Source: Glandiceps talaboti
Lineage: Eukaryota > Hemichordata > Enteropneusta > Spengelidae
Reading direction: 5' to 3'
DNA: 64,000 nt
Assembly: GCF_964340395.1 (NCBI RefSeq)
Contig: NC_135556.1
Span: 13,465,410-13,529,409 of the forward strand
Each line of letters starts with the position of its first letter. Within the stretch, counting starts at the first letter, position 1. The notes beneath the pieces were generated by a model. The model ran no database searches. It was not told the DNA's origin and was given only the letters and a program-made list of their open reading frames with translations. Of this stretch, positions 1 to 16,525 are shown piece by piece. A program made the position numbers and the translations under genes.

Positions 1-368
1 TGGGTTACTTAGTTGTATAATCTGGTATGACATGGTCGTCATGTTCATCCCAAGAGAAATTAGGAATAAATAACGGGGTGAATGCGTTGTTGTGAGGGAG
101 TGGGTTGGGGCTAGTAGCACCATTACAGGTTTTTCTCAGGTAGAGCACAAACAGCTGCTGCAAAGTTTCGAGCACGTACGTTTGGAAACCCTTTCAAAAC
201 AAGCAGAGGGGTTTTAGAGTTGGCCATGACTTTAGATGATATTAGTATTACTGAATAGATCATCACTTAATTATCTCTGTATGTGTAGAGTTGTTAATAT
301 ACATGTACAAGGAAGGAAACGTCTATAGTCTGGATACATAAATTTGGTAGAACTATAATAATCGCTGT

Positions 369-531
369 ATGTATGTATGTATGTATGTATGTATGTATGT
401 ATGTATGTATGTATGTATGTATGTATGTATGTATGTATGTATGTATGTATGTATGTATGCATGCATGCATGCAAGTATGTATGTATGTATGTATGTATGT
501 ATGTATGTATGTATGTATGTATGTATGTATG
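369..531. repeat. (ATGT)n microsatellite
   Basis: About 160 bp of ATGT units with a short ATGC interruption near 459-472. Open frames across it translate to periodic Met-Tyr-Val-Cys or His-Thr-Tyr-Ile and are not genes. Confidence 0.97.
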
Positions 532-839
532 TACCCCCTTTGGAAGTTGTAACTGATCTCACAAACAAGATTTTCGTTTAAGTACAGTAGCTTGTTTATG
601 TACGTTATCTTGGTCTTCTATGAAAAGCTCTTTAATTATTCTACTTATCGATCCATGCTTAATCGTCATTAGCCACAAGGACACATCTCACAAGACATTA
701 AAATGATTTATAAATGATTATATGCCACTATTTGAAAATGAGACCGTTATTGAGTCATTTATACATATTTACCAAATGACTACAGGGAGTTCTGTGTCAG
801 AAGCCACAAATAATTAGTCATACAGTGATAAATATAGTT
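532..839. other. Non-coding stretch, nothing recognised
   Basis: AT-rich unique-looking sequence between the ATGT microsatellite and the 50-bp minisatellite. No open frame of note and no recognisable element. Confidence 0.6.
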
Positions 840-1640
840 TGTCTGTATGCATATGATCGGTTTAGATTTGGTTTTCACCTTCCTATATACCTAGGTTGTC
901 TACAGACATTGGCTTAGGCTTGACTTTCACCTTCCTACACCTAGATTGGCTACAGACACAGTAGTATAGATTTGACATTCACCTTCCTAACCCTAGCCTG
1001 TCTACAGACATTGACTTAGATTCAGCATTCACCTTCCTACCCCTAGCCTGTCTATAAACATTGGTTTAGATTTGGCATTCACTTTCCTACACCTAGCCTG
1101 TCTATAGACATTGACTTAGATTTGGCGTTCACCTTCCTACACCTAGTCTGTCTATAGACATTGGTTTAGATTTGGCATTCACTTTCCTAAACCTAGCCTG
1201 TCTACAGACTTTGGCATAGATTTGGTACTCACCTTCCTACACTTAGCCTGTCTACAGACATTGCCATAGATTTGGCATTCACTTTCCTACACCAAGCCTG
1301 TCTATAGACATTGGTTTAGATTTGGCATTCACTTTCCTACACCTAGCCTGTCTATAGACATCGGCTTAGATTTGGCATTCACTTTCATGCACTTAGCCTG
1401 TCTATATACAGACATTGATATTGAAGTAGATTTGGTTTTCACCTTCCTACATCTCTAACTTGTCTACAGACACTGGTTTAGATTGGCATTTACCTTACAC
1501 CTATCCTGTCTTCAGATATTTTTTTGGATTTGGCATTCACTTTCCTACAACTTGCCTGTCTGGACAATAATCTACAGACATTGGTTTGGATTTGACACTC
1601 GCCCTCCTACACTCAGCCTGTCTACATGAATTGATTATCA
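840..1640. repeat. 50-bp minisatellite, about 16 copies
   Basis: A tandem array whose unit contains the words GCCTGTCTA, AGACATTGG, TTAGATTTGGCATTCAC and TTCCTACACC. Matching words recur at 991, 1041 and 1091, which gives a 50-bp period. Copies near the right end (from about 1430) are degraded and carry small insertions. Unlike a CRISPR array, the whole unit diverges gradually and there is no repeat/unique-spacer alternation. Confidence 0.92.
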
Positions 1641-1850
1641 ACTCAACTAAAGTCTGTCGGCAGGCTTGTGTCGGTTGAACCGTTTGTCGGGATAAAGAAT
1701 ATTGCTCAAAGTAACTAACAAACGTTGTAACTGGCATGGTCTGACATAAACGACAAAGTGTCTATACATTTAGAAATATTACCTTGTAGAAGTAAAACGA
1801 CACGCAAGTTCTATCGAATATGTTAACTACATAAACATCCATTTATAAAT

Positions 1851-3150
1851 ATGACGACAGGATTATCAGTTTTCTTGACATTAATCTCTAAGGGACATTA
1901 CGGTGACCACTTTCTATTTATTTGTGAAATGATGCGAAAATCTGCTGATAACAATGGAAATGTGAGGTGTATGGAACGGGGTATAAAAGCAACATTTTCA
2001 GCCAAGTCAGTTTTATTAATATGCTGCGCCATAATCATTCTCTCAATATGGATAGCTTGTTATCATTTATGGTTATCAATATTTCATACAGTTGTCTGAA
2101 TGATAAATATTTCAGCTGTGTCATCTTTTATAAATGTGAATGAAATGATTTGTTATTCTATGAAACTGATCATGTATGCACTTTAATTGAAATCGCCAAC
2201 TTGTGCAGATTGTAGGAGATAACGTTTTTATTTCGCAGATTTATCCTTTAAAAAAAAACCATCCGTGCAGTGATGGATGATGGATGGATTTGTATGGTCC
2301 TTTTTAAAGGCCCGACTGAATGCTTCGAGCGTTTCATCATCATCAACAAACAAAACAACACGTTCAGAACATTTCCTGCCAAACATACCACGAACGCCAG
2401 TCTCCAGTTGTGTCGAATAGAAGGCTAAGGGTTTTTTTTGTAAAGCTAGGTCGGGAATATGAAATGACGATTGCAATTTTCATATTATGAATCGGTACCA
2501 TTGTGTCACGGTTAAAATATCCAACCGCGGTTTGCATTTAGACAACAGTCTCTAGACGCTCAAGTCTCACAGGGACATTTCGACTATGATGGTTGATAGA
2601 GAGATATCAGACTAAAGCTGAAGCCAACGTACTTCGCGGTTCAGTGCAAATAACGTGTCGATAGTTTGAATACATAATGGTGATAGCTCTTTAGCAAAAT
2701 AAGAAGGCTTACCTGTAAATATCCATGCGTCTCTCTGGATCTTCATGTTTAGATTTTGAAGAAAAAATATTATATATCACAGATTAGCTAGCTTATCCGA
2801 ATCCACTCCGATGTATATATGTATCGCAATTATTTAACCACTGGACAACTTCTTTGATTTTATATGTACGGCGCAGTCTCTATTATTGGTGTCGCAATGT
2901 GAATATAAAATCTCTCCAGATCTACCAACTCACGTGGAAACGATATTTTGTCAAATGGAAATTTCCTCCTGGGATTACTGTCAGCAGCCGTTCAGACATT
3001 AACCACAGTGTACTAGATGTCGTGTTTGAAGAACGGTTGATCAGAAGACAAGTTCTCAACATTCCTGAGTGCACCAACCGGGTCAAACTGTGGCTGACAG
3101 TTCGCAGATGGTTGGTTGATGGTACTTGTTCTGCTGACAATTACACCTGA
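1851..3150. other. Region with unassigned open frames
   Basis: Three short open frames stand out from the surrounding repeats. A plus-strand frame at 1851-2099 ends in one hydrophobic segment (AKSVLLICCAIIILSIWIAC). A minus-strand frame at 2228-2476 has diverse composition with an acidic FVDDDETLEAF stretch and could be a last exon, with a possible CTAG acceptor near 2443. A plus-strand frame at 2854-3150 is basic and tryptophan-rich, with an open antisense frame as well. I recognise none of them. They may be exons, transposon relics or chance. Confidence 0.25.
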
Positions 3151-3537
3151 AATATGATCACAAAGATTGGTGTATCAGTATAAACATTACAGCGCCCCCG
3201 GCGGTATAATCTTTGTCCTAGATAATTTGATATGATATCGAATCGCGGATAGAACATAACACATGATTGCCGCCTTTTGTATTTCCCATTCTTTACATAG
3301 CCATTTTGTGTATTTTTATTCCGAGATATATGACAGAAGAAATTATGTATGTAATATCACAACAGAACAGAAATGTTTTCGACAATTTCATAGCTTGTGA
3401 TCACAATTATGACCTATCTTTACGAAAAGACATTATTACTAAAAAAGAGAGAGAATTATGCCATGATTAAAACTCTTAATTTCCTCCTTACTCTCCAACT
3501 ATATCCCTGCCTCTCTCCTACTACCCCACAGTCTCTC

Positions 3538-3569
3538 TCCCTATCTGTCTATGTGTTTGTCTGTCTGTG

Positions 3570-3616
<47 letters not shown>
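3538..3616. repeat. (CTGT)n microsatellite
   Basis: Tetranucleotide repeat preceded by a pyrimidine-rich stretch. Confidence 0.95.
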
Positions 3617-3617
<1 letters not shown>

Positions 3618-4108
3618 CTCTTCCTCTCTCAAGCCAGATAACCTTACGTCATACAGATTACCTTAATTTGCGATAAATAAATCCGTAGACATATGACCTT
3701 GATAAAGGACAGCAACTACTGTTGACTACATTTAACTGCTTATGAAAAGAGGTTTATCTAGTAGTCACTATTTTTATAACGCAACAACAAAAACAACAAC
3801 CTGCAATCATTGATGAGTCGATTCTAATAACACTATCCTCTCAGCTTCACTTCCCTTATTAATAACTCGCATTTAATGAACTGAATAAAATTCAATTCAA
3901 CTATTCCATAGATTTGTTAGATGTGAGCTCTTAGTCGTTATGCAGACTAATATAGCACGAGAAGCAATTTCCGTTGTTAAGTTCACACTCACAGCACCGA
4001 GGCGTTATCATCCAAAGCAGATAGCACTCAATACAGACTACTGCCTCCACTCAATTTAAACATTCATTGAGAACATTCAAATGAAACGTTTATTCATGTA
4101 TCTGGTAC

Positions 4109-4122
4109 ATACATACATACAT

Positions 4123-4156
<34 letters not shown>

Positions 4157-4225
4157 CGTACATACATACATACATACATACATACATACATACATACATA
4201 CATACATACATGCATACATACATAC
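4109..4225. repeat. (CATA)n / (CA)n microsatellite
   Basis: CATA units interrupted by a CA run near 4140-4157. Confidence 0.95.
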
Positions 4226-5083
4226 AGTGACTTATTCTGTTCTGGTGCAACTCACCAGAATTAAATCTGACCCATTGCTGCTAAAGCCACATGTACATGC
4301 CACAACGGTACTTTTAAAAGTCTCTTGGAAATAATTGCTAATAGTCTTACCTTGTCGCTAAGGTGTCAACTGTCACTTAGTGTGATAAAATTCGTGTAAG
4401 TAGACTAATAGTTGTCATCATCACGTATTTAGGGGTGTTAAGATATTTTATTATGCAACACGCCACTTAAAATGCGATACTATATATAGAATGCTTTGTA
4501 TGCTGCATAGAAATGTATACTAGGTCACGTCGCAGTACATCCATTTTGACATTCATAGATGAACATTCGGTGTTACTTCACAGACGTTTGTGGGTGAAAA
4601 GGTAACAAAACAGGCCTCTCACTCCACACAGTACAACGACATAAGAAATATAAAATGTGAGAAATGATTTTATCTGGTCGTTACAAACACGATAAAATCA
4701 TCGCCATTCAGCGCATTCAAAGTATGGTAGATTCATACAACTATCGGGTCTTTTCCGATCAATTCTCCGTTGTCACGAATTCCATTGAAATAGGGTTATC
4801 GACTTACAAAACGACGGTCATAGATCGATACTTGTGTGTAGGCAGAGACTTTAATCCTCGAACTCGTATACAAAGTCAACCACTACATTATTGTACCAAA
4901 TCTTCGAGGTCGATAAAATTTTAAACATTTTAAGAAAGAGAACAATTACTGGGCAATTGTACACCTACTACGTGTGTTGTCACGAGGTTGGTGTCATTTT
5001 CAGGCAGGTCGGCCCGGTTAGTCTCTGTGGAGCTCGGCATTTCAGATAAAAAGCTTTCAAAAGATAAAACCATAACATTGATG
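4226..5083. other. Non-coding stretch, one unassigned ORF
   Basis: No recognisable gene. An 86-codon frame at 4664-4924 (plus) has no motif I can name and no clear splice context. Confidence 0.45.
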
Positions 5084-5085
5084 AC

Positions 5086-5174
<89 letters not shown>

Positions 5175-5187
5175 GCTAGCTATCTAG

Positions 5188-5249
<62 letters not shown>

Positions 5250-5324
5250 CCCTCCCTCCCTCCATCCATCATCCATCATCCATCCATCCACCTACCTACC
5301 TACCTACCTACCTATCTACACGTA

Positions 5325-5383
<59 letters not shown>

Positions 5384-5386
5384 ATG

Positions 5387-5420
<34 letters not shown>

Positions 5421-5502
5421 TGTATGTATGTATGTATGTATGTATGTATGTATGTATGTATGTATGTATGTATGTATGTATGTATGTACACATACACACA
5501 CA

Positions 5503-5552
<50 letters not shown>
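5084..5552. repeat. Compound microsatellite cluster
   Basis: In order: (TATC)n with TAGC interruptions, (CCTC/CCAT)n, (CTAC)n, (TGTC)n, (ATGT)n and (TA)n. Six repeat types abut one another within 470 bp. Frames across it encode Tyr-Leu-Ser-Ile or Cys-Leu-Ser-Val periodic peptides and are not genes. Confidence 0.96.
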
Positions 5553-5553
<1 letters not shown>

Positions 5554-5866
5554 GTATATTAAGATATATAAACTCAAATCGTATCTATACTCAAAATCGT
5601 TAAATTGTACTGTAGCAGTAGTCATTTAAAACGTTCAGTCAAAATTCCCATTAATTCGTACCAGTAGGAGCCTCGGCTTTCTTAAAAGAAGAGTGAACGG
5701 TTCGATAACTCAGTACCGTTGCTTTTATTTAACTTAAAATTCAGCAGTCGTTCGATCCATATGACTCGCACGACTCACGTTCACTATGCTCTGATACATG
5801 TAATACCCTATTCACAACATTGGATTTGGTTTGTTTTATGTATGATCTCAGGGTTCAGATAGATAC

Positions 5867-5867
<1 letters not shown>

Positions 5868-5908
<41 letters not shown>

Positions 5909-5940
5909 TACGGATAGATAGATAGATAGATAGATATACG

Positions 5941-5980
<40 letters not shown>

Positions 5981-6096
5981 TACGGATAGATAGATAGATA
6001 GCTAGATAGATGGATGGATGGGTAGATAGACGGATAGCGAGCTAGCCAGCTAGCTAGCTAGCTAGCTAGCTAGCTAGATAGATAGATAGATAGATA
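5868..6096. repeat. (GATA)n microsatellite with higher-order unit
   Basis: GATA repeats punctuated at intervals by the word TATACG, so a longer unit is itself repeated. The array ends in (GCTA)n. Confidence 0.94.
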
Positions 6097-6162
6097 AGAC
6101 AAAAGTTTATCGTAAATCATGTAAATTTCTGCTCTGATCCAAATTGTTATTTTTCTTCCCTA

Positions 6163-6448
6163 GTAAGGCCTAATACAAAAAAAATTGTTTGGTTTCATTT
6201 ACCTTATCCCACCTAGTTTTGACGCCTACCCTACACTTGTAAGAAATAGTGGATGCGGAAACTGACATCAACTTAAAAAGACAATACTGTTCTTCCAACC
6301 TGTAATGGCTGTATATCTGATGATCAGAAACCAATAACACAGAGACCATATGGAAAACAACGGAAAACATAACTAGACACTCATATATGAAAAAATTCTA
6401 CCTAACCCACTTATTCTAAAATTGAGAATAATCGGAACTACATTTGTA
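6163..6448 (-). mobile_element. Dispersed repeat, copy 1 (SINE-like)
   Basis: Read on the minus strand, this segment shares long collinear words with a plus-strand copy at 40416-40753: GTTCCGATTA at the start, TTTTAGAATA, GAGTGTCTAGTT, TTTTCCATATGGTCT, GTGTTATTGGTTTC, CAGCCATTACAG, TTGGAAGAACAGT, and a tail with an A-rich run and TTAGGCCTAA. The length and lack of coding potential suggest a SINE or other short non-autonomous element. The family is not named. Confidence 0.7.
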
Positions 6449-8293
6449 CAAATTTTTTTTGTTACGCCTAAGACTAGGTTTTCGTAGTGTGAGACCCCGA
6501 GACGCGCCCGTGTGGACGGACGACTGCCTCGGTTTATTGCCGATAGTTTCGACAACAGATCCTGATATCAATAATTAAATCTGTGATGAAGTATGCAACT
6601 TCAGAGGCATACTACAGTCAGTTCATTTGTTTTGCATTTTGAGTATGTGTTAACGCGCCAATAAAAGAAACAAACTAATTACAAATGATATTGTTGTACA
6701 TAACAAATAAGACGACTCCTATGTTGACACTATATTGATTGATATTGATACAAGTGTAAGTTTGACACCAAATACCAATATTTAAATAAGTAATGAAGTG
6801 GGACGAATGAGACAATACGATGTATTATTGCGATGACCGTGTTTTGTTTCATGACTGGATCGTCGATGATGTCACAGCTAAAGGGACATAGGCCAGATAT
6901 GAACAATGTTATGTATTACTGTGTTTCATCATAGACTAGACCCTCGTGGAGGGTCCATGGTTTCATGTGAACAAATAAACGTGTTGTTCTTCATCTGAAA
7001 CATGTTTGGTTTCCATTAGTAATTAGTGATATGTTGCATCACCCGAAGAAGTAATTCGAAGGCATAACTTTGGGTGCACTTTGACAATGTCGGAGTTAAA
7101 GTGGCACAAGCCGAGTTTATAAACTTTCTCCTTACGTGAAAATACTTTACAACAAACTTTGATTTAATATTCTAGTATAATGTGAATTTCGATGCATGTC
7201 TTCTTTATATGACTTTACAATTTGTTTTCCGACAGTCTTAGAAATGTTAATTGCATAGTAGGGAGTTCCTGTACATTTTTGATACGCATAATAAATTACG
7301 TCATCGAATCGTTTATATAAGTTAAATCCAAATACCAGGTTAGAGTTCAGTCAATTGAAAGTGATGGTTAAGTATACACCAGAAAGTAGAATATAGTGAG
7401 AACCTTTTACATGTAATATATGTATAAAAAATTACATGCCAAACACATATGAACTCAGCCTGTGTTCCTTTAAGATAGCAAAGAAAATACAAAAATAAAC
7501 CTGTCAACGCTATATGAATATATGTTATGCTCATTTTAATACATATATTAACATAACATAATGCTCGACAAGAGATGTGACCAAACCCAGTCGACTAGTC
7601 AATTAGTTTAGACGTACTTATCAAAATGGCTGACGACCACTAAACCAGGGAAATTATCACTGTTTGCACATCGAGTTCAGTTTTGCTCTGATGTACTCTG
7701 TGCACATACTAGTACACCGATACTTTGTGTCATCATGTAAAGTGTGAGAAGACTGTTCTTACATGGGTATTCAAACGAATACTCCAACATCTAGCACTTT
7801 AAGAGTATAACGTACCGAGCACGGAATATACATTGTGTGAAAAGCAATTTCATTAATGAATAGCGAAGTCGGTTGAATACAAAACAGTAAATGAAAGCCC
7901 TTTTAGCGTCAAATCCAATGATACCCTTAGCTGAATACTCGTCCACACCGAGACATCAGTTAAAAAAAAATTGTAATTCACATCACCTATATCTTTCGCA
8001 ACACACACAAGTGAATTAAATTCCCTAGATGTGACAACAACAATGCAACGAGCGTAGCGGCTTCTACCATCAACAATGTTCACTGGTGCTTAACAATTAA
8101 TTCCATCACTTCTATTGAAGCTTGAATAGAACATGTCAATATGAGAAGTTATAGCTGAACGGATGTGCATTGACAAGGTGACTGTAAAAGATCGATGAAA
8201 GTAGAAGTACAGTTGGAGGCACCGTTAGTTTTAAAATTCATGTTAAGACGTTTGATATTTTTATGATGCTGAACTATTTAATGGTTTTCCTCA
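6449..8293. other. Non-coding stretch, nothing recognised
   Basis: AT-rich sequence. Open frames here are short, lack motifs and overlap on both strands. No RNA gene or element recognised. Confidence 0.55.
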
Positions 8294-12090
<3,797 letters not shown>

Positions 12091-12182
<92 letters not shown>

Positions 12183-12197
12183 CCTCCCTCCCTCCCT
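12091..12197. repeat. (CT)n microsatellite
   Basis: Pure CT run ending in (CCCT)n. The Arg-Glu frames on the minus strand are artefacts. Confidence 0.97.
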
Positions 12198-13685
12198 GAT
12201 ATGAAATGAAATATCCGATCTTTTCTTCTCCATGTCTTAATTAATATACTTATAGCTGTCCTTGTACGAAATAATCCTGACATTTTGATCACGCCACAAC
12301 AACGTTAGTTGGTGTATATATGCCATTGTGCAGACATAGACTTCGGTCTTCTTTACATGAGTTGTTTCTTGGAATGTGCCGAAGGCCTCGATTAACTCTA
12401 CTACGAGATGAGACCCTTTCGACATAGTGGCTAAGTACGCTATTTCACATTATACAGTCCTACAGAGAATAAGCAACTAACCCAGCAGTATGCCACGGAG
12501 TTAACAAATTCCCAAGGGCTTCCTTGCTATATTAGAAGAGCTTAACTGCTACCTTGATTGTCAACTCATTAAATCCATGGCCATGCAAGCATTTGGAACG
12601 CGTTTGTTGATTTTAAATGAGACACAAAATGCATTGATAATTGTTTAACATTTCACAGAAGCGTCAATGAATACTGTAACCCAGTAAAACCTCTGTGATA
12701 CAGCTCTGAGTAATCACAATATAATGATGATATACATGAATACACATTGACATTCAATTTCGCATCAATTCTCCAGCGATTACAATTCTCCTCGAGTTAT
12801 GTTTAATCTGGTAGGCCCTAAATATAGCTACCGGGTTATAACATTTTGCTGTGAACATCGCACATAGTATAAGGAAGTCACAATCACCACAATTTACTTA
12901 TTCTAATTCACTTACCTCGAGCTAGTAAATGTAAGTTTGCAATCGCAGTATCTTGATAGCCGATGAAATTAAAACCGAAATCTGAAGGAGTTCATTCCCA
13001 ACGACATTTCATGTAATATCCTATGGTCGTACTACATCTAGTAACATGGCTTCCAGTCGGTTGTTGAAGTGTCACAGTGTTTGCAAATCAATTCTCATTA
13101 TTACCATCCTTTACAAGTGACAAGGGCTTCCCTCTCATTTACCTTATTGATCCCAACTGTGGTTCAATGCCCAACTTAGGGAGTTCAGATAACAAATGCT
13201 ACCTAAGACAATGTAGAAAATTGTTCTTCGCACAGCTGTGTGGATATGGGAGAGAATGTAACGCCTATAGTCACCGAAATGTCATGAAGCTTTGTTAACT
13301 TAAGCTAGGATACTCAGTGTAATCTCCCTGAAGATTGTATTGCCAGTGAAGTGTCTAGCCTGTCCCAATCTTTTAAGCTTAGTATTGTTTTTCATTATGC
13401 AAGAAGTCCATGCATAGAAATCGCTTTTGCTCTAAAGATAGACAATTTAAGAGAAAATATGATCTCCGTGTCTTCTCTGGAATTACGTCATGCGAATTGT
13501 CGGATCAGATCGTGTACACAATGCAAAGTTACAAAACTCCAGGCCAGGCTTACGAAGAGTCTGTTTTTAAGATCAGGTTGCACCACCTCTTGGTCTATTA
13601 AACAAAAAGACCCACACCTTAGGTAAACCTTGAAAATATCAGTTACATTTAGGAAGGATTCATAAATGAAATCTTTCTCGTTCAT
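12198..13685. other. Non-coding stretch, weak ORFs only
   Basis: Two overlapping plus-strand frames near 13351-13626 and a minus-strand frame over the same bases are all about 60-90 codons. None carries a domain I recognise, and mutual overlap argues against most of them. Confidence 0.45.
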
Positions 13686-13689
13686 AGTG

Positions 13690-14080
13690 ATATGATATGA
13701 TTTATTGCAATAGGTCTACTGACCAATGAGCATACATTGCAAAAACAATACAGACATCCACAAAATGTTACGTAACTCAATGGAAAAAAAATAAATGTAG
13801 AAGGGAACAATAACAGATCAATGTCGCATCAACAAGTTATAGCTCTTCATTCCTAATTTGAAATGCTTTATAGATAAAGAGGCCAAGTTGTCTAACAACA
13901 AACTCGTTGTCACAGGAAATTAAATCAATGAATTTGAAAAAGGTTGGTTGCCTCCAGTAATACTGTTGAATGTACTTATGTCTAATTGCTTCGTATTTAG
14001 GACGCACTAAAACAAAAAAGGAATTCATCTTCAATATATTGTACAATGCCTTTGTACCAGTGCCTTTCTCGGCCTCTAGC
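13690..14080 (-). mobile_element. 3' end of a non-LTR retrotransposon (LINE)
   Basis: On the minus strand an open frame ends at 13840 with aromatic and basic residues (KYIQQYYWRQPTFFKF, then FIDLISCDNEF and LGLFIYKAF). This resembles the extreme C-terminus seen after the reverse transcriptase domain of CR1/L2-type LINEs. It is followed by an untranslated tail ending CAATAAA and short repeats of ATATG at 13688-13700, typical of LINE 3' ends. An in-frame stop lies upstream near 14090, so this is a 5'-truncated, dead copy. Clade assignment is inference. Confidence 0.55.
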
Positions 14081-14099
14081 CCGTCTGCCTGATTCGAAT

Positions 14100-15060
14100 T
14101 GAAGATTATGTGATGACACCCTTAATGTAGTTAGGGCGTTGTATGTTGTATCTTAATAATATTTAGATAAGGTTAAAAGCAAAAAGTATCAAAGTGTTTG
14201 TAAAGTCTAGCTCTGGTGGAATCACCTAGCCTACTATTACAATTTTGTCTTTGACCAAATGAAAGCCCGCCCTCCGATCCCGCCCACCTGCTATACCCAT
14301 CATCGTGTAGTCGGGATAATAGAAAGAAAATGAAATGGTGTGGACATATAGAGTGCAATCTGTGTTCCATACGGTGATGATGACAGATACATAATGCCAA
14401 TAGTGAAGGGGGTGGGGGATGGGAATGGTTCGGCAATAAGTGTTCTCACCATGTACGTTAGTACGTACGCTACATACAGTAACAGTAACTATATATAAAT
14501 TTCAGGGGATATTGAAGGCTTATACCGTACTGGCACCTCAACAAACACCAGAAATAGACAACTAACAATTCCTATAACACTTACTTACTTACTTACTTAC
14601 TTACTTATTAACATGTGTAGCGCCTACATCCTCTCATGCTAACACTGATTTGCATTTTGTATGTATGCTCCAGATGTTGCAGGAGTATATGTGATGTTCA
14701 CGTAGTTCCTTTACATTGAAGTATATGAGGGCGCTGTTTACCGACCTGACACGACTTTCAGTAACTAATCTGTGTATGCTTCAAATTTGATAATTTCGCA
14801 CATACATTGAATAAATGTTTAACAAATCACGTGTCATTTAAATCTTGTTCACGCTGCTATTAATCTAATGATGAGTAATTTGTATGATTAATGATTATGC
14901 ATGTTCTTTTGATAGAAGCGATACATTTCATATACTTAGATACAGACATTGATGATGGCAAAACGCAAATATCAAAGCACCATATTTATAAAATTTCAAA
15001 TAATTTTGAAATTACACCATTACAATGACGATAACAAAACGCATGTGTTCTATAAAGCTT
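14100..15060. other. Non-coding stretch with short (TTAC)n
   Basis: Holds a short (TTAC)n microsatellite at 14580-14608. The minus-strand frame at 14173-14436 has no recognisable motif. Otherwise nothing identified. Confidence 0.55.
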
Positions 15061-15067
15061 GCTGAAG

Positions 15068-15300
15068 TAGCTTTTGATTTAACGATAGATTTGCATAATT
15101 AATGATAATATCAATTTTTAAATTTAATATAGTTTGTTACGTTCATCGATGATAAAAAACAGCACGTGTCCGATATCACTTGATAGCTTTTGATTTAACG
15201 ATAGATTTGCATAATTAATGTTAATATCAACTTTTAAATTTAATATAGTTTGTTACGTTCATCGATGATAAAAAACCGCACGTGTCCGATCACTTGACAA
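15068..15300. repeat. 116-bp tandem duplication
   Basis: Two adjacent, almost identical copies begin at the word CTTTTGATTTAACGATAG (15071 and 15187) and end near CACGTGTCCGAT. The few differences include AATGATAAT/AATGTTAAT, AACAGCACG/AACCGCACG and a 2-base change near the end, so the duplication looks recent. Confidence 0.93.
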
Positions 15301-16450
15301 TAGTATTTAATACCAAAGCTTCCCATCCTCACCGCCAGATTCAAGCTGCCTGTACACCGTGGACGTGTGACCGTCGTAATCCAGTAGCAATACGTTGTGT
15401 CGCCCTGCCCTCACCGGCCTGCGCTATCTGTGAAACGGGTTGACCGATATGTGTGAGGGCGTTTCGTCACGGAATCCCGCGAAATCCATTACATATATAG
15501 TTACTAGCATTGATTCCCAGTTTTGAGAGAAATTAAAATATCACGTATGGTAGCTCAGAATGTTTTTATTCCTTGTTAATATGATTGTGTAAGAACAACG
15601 TAACAATTGAGAGGCTTGCGTTTTGTCCTTATACGGAAGGCATTCGGTTTACACCTTGTCTTTTTTTGTATTTTTGGTTTAAAATCATATTTTCATTTCT
15701 GAAACTGCTAAATAGTTTGCTTAAACATGTTATGTGTATGTTACTACTAAACCAGAGTTACTCTAGAGTCAATTAGGCGACACGACTTTTTCCTCACACG
15801 TTTTTTTGATATGAATTACATAAACAAAATACAGGCACTGATAGCGCACATTAAATGCTACATCTTGAAAAATAAACACAAACAAACTGTTGTGTTTGAA
15901 TCTTGATGTAAAAAACATCGTGCTGTCTAATACAAACTCTAGAGTCACTCTGGTAAATACCCACTTCCTCCCAAGATATATTTTACTACACCCTCTTTAA
16001 TTTGTTGTTCTTGGCTGTTCCTTGATGTGATGCAAGTTAAGAAAGTCACTGTGAAACCACGCTTGGTGGATGTATCAGCTACTGTTCTATAAATACATTA
16101 CTGTAAATCAACAATTGATGTACATCAGGTATTACTAGCATGTAGCACTGGTTGATAGCTATCCTTCCTAACTACACAGTTTGACATGAAAAACAACATT
16201 CATTAATTTGTTATTTCGTATCAATTACAAGAACAACAGTTATTTATAATTACTCAATGTAATAACTGAAATGCAGGTGGGGGTGGAGGCAGCAGTAATA
16301 ACAGTAAATATGTCCCATGATTGAAGGATTCTGTTCCATGTTTTTGAGATCATTTCCCTGTAAAGCTTCCAAAACACATGAATCTATGTCACATGTTGCT
16401 GCCAGTTGTTAGTATGGGTCATATGGGCCACGGTTTTATGAGGAACTTTC
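15301..16450. other. Non-coding stretch, nothing recognised
   Basis: Includes a slightly G+C-richer block at 15320-15480 without an obvious open frame. No gene, RNA or element recognised. Confidence 0.5.
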
Positions 16451-16525
16451 CTTTCTATTCTATTCTATTCTATTCTATTCTATTCTATTCTATTCTGTTC
16501 TATTCTATTCTATTCTATTCTATTC
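16451..16525. repeat. (TATTC)n microsatellite
   Basis: Pentanucleotide repeat with a single TGTTC variant. Confidence 0.95.

Noticed and set aside
369-581. Open frames rich in Met-Tyr-Val-Cys or His-Thr-Tyr-Ile
   Set aside because: They are translations of (ATGT)n microsatellites. The same applies to 5308-5629, 29004-29432, 44326-44770 and 49808-50485, except for the true exon at 50042-50168.
840-1640. CRISPR-like array
   Set aside because: Entire 50-bp units repeat and decay together. There are no unique spacers, no cas genes, and the genome is eukaryotic.
13351-13626. Small protein-coding gene
   Set aside because: Three frames on two strands overlap here with no motif, and the segment lies next to a LINE fragment.
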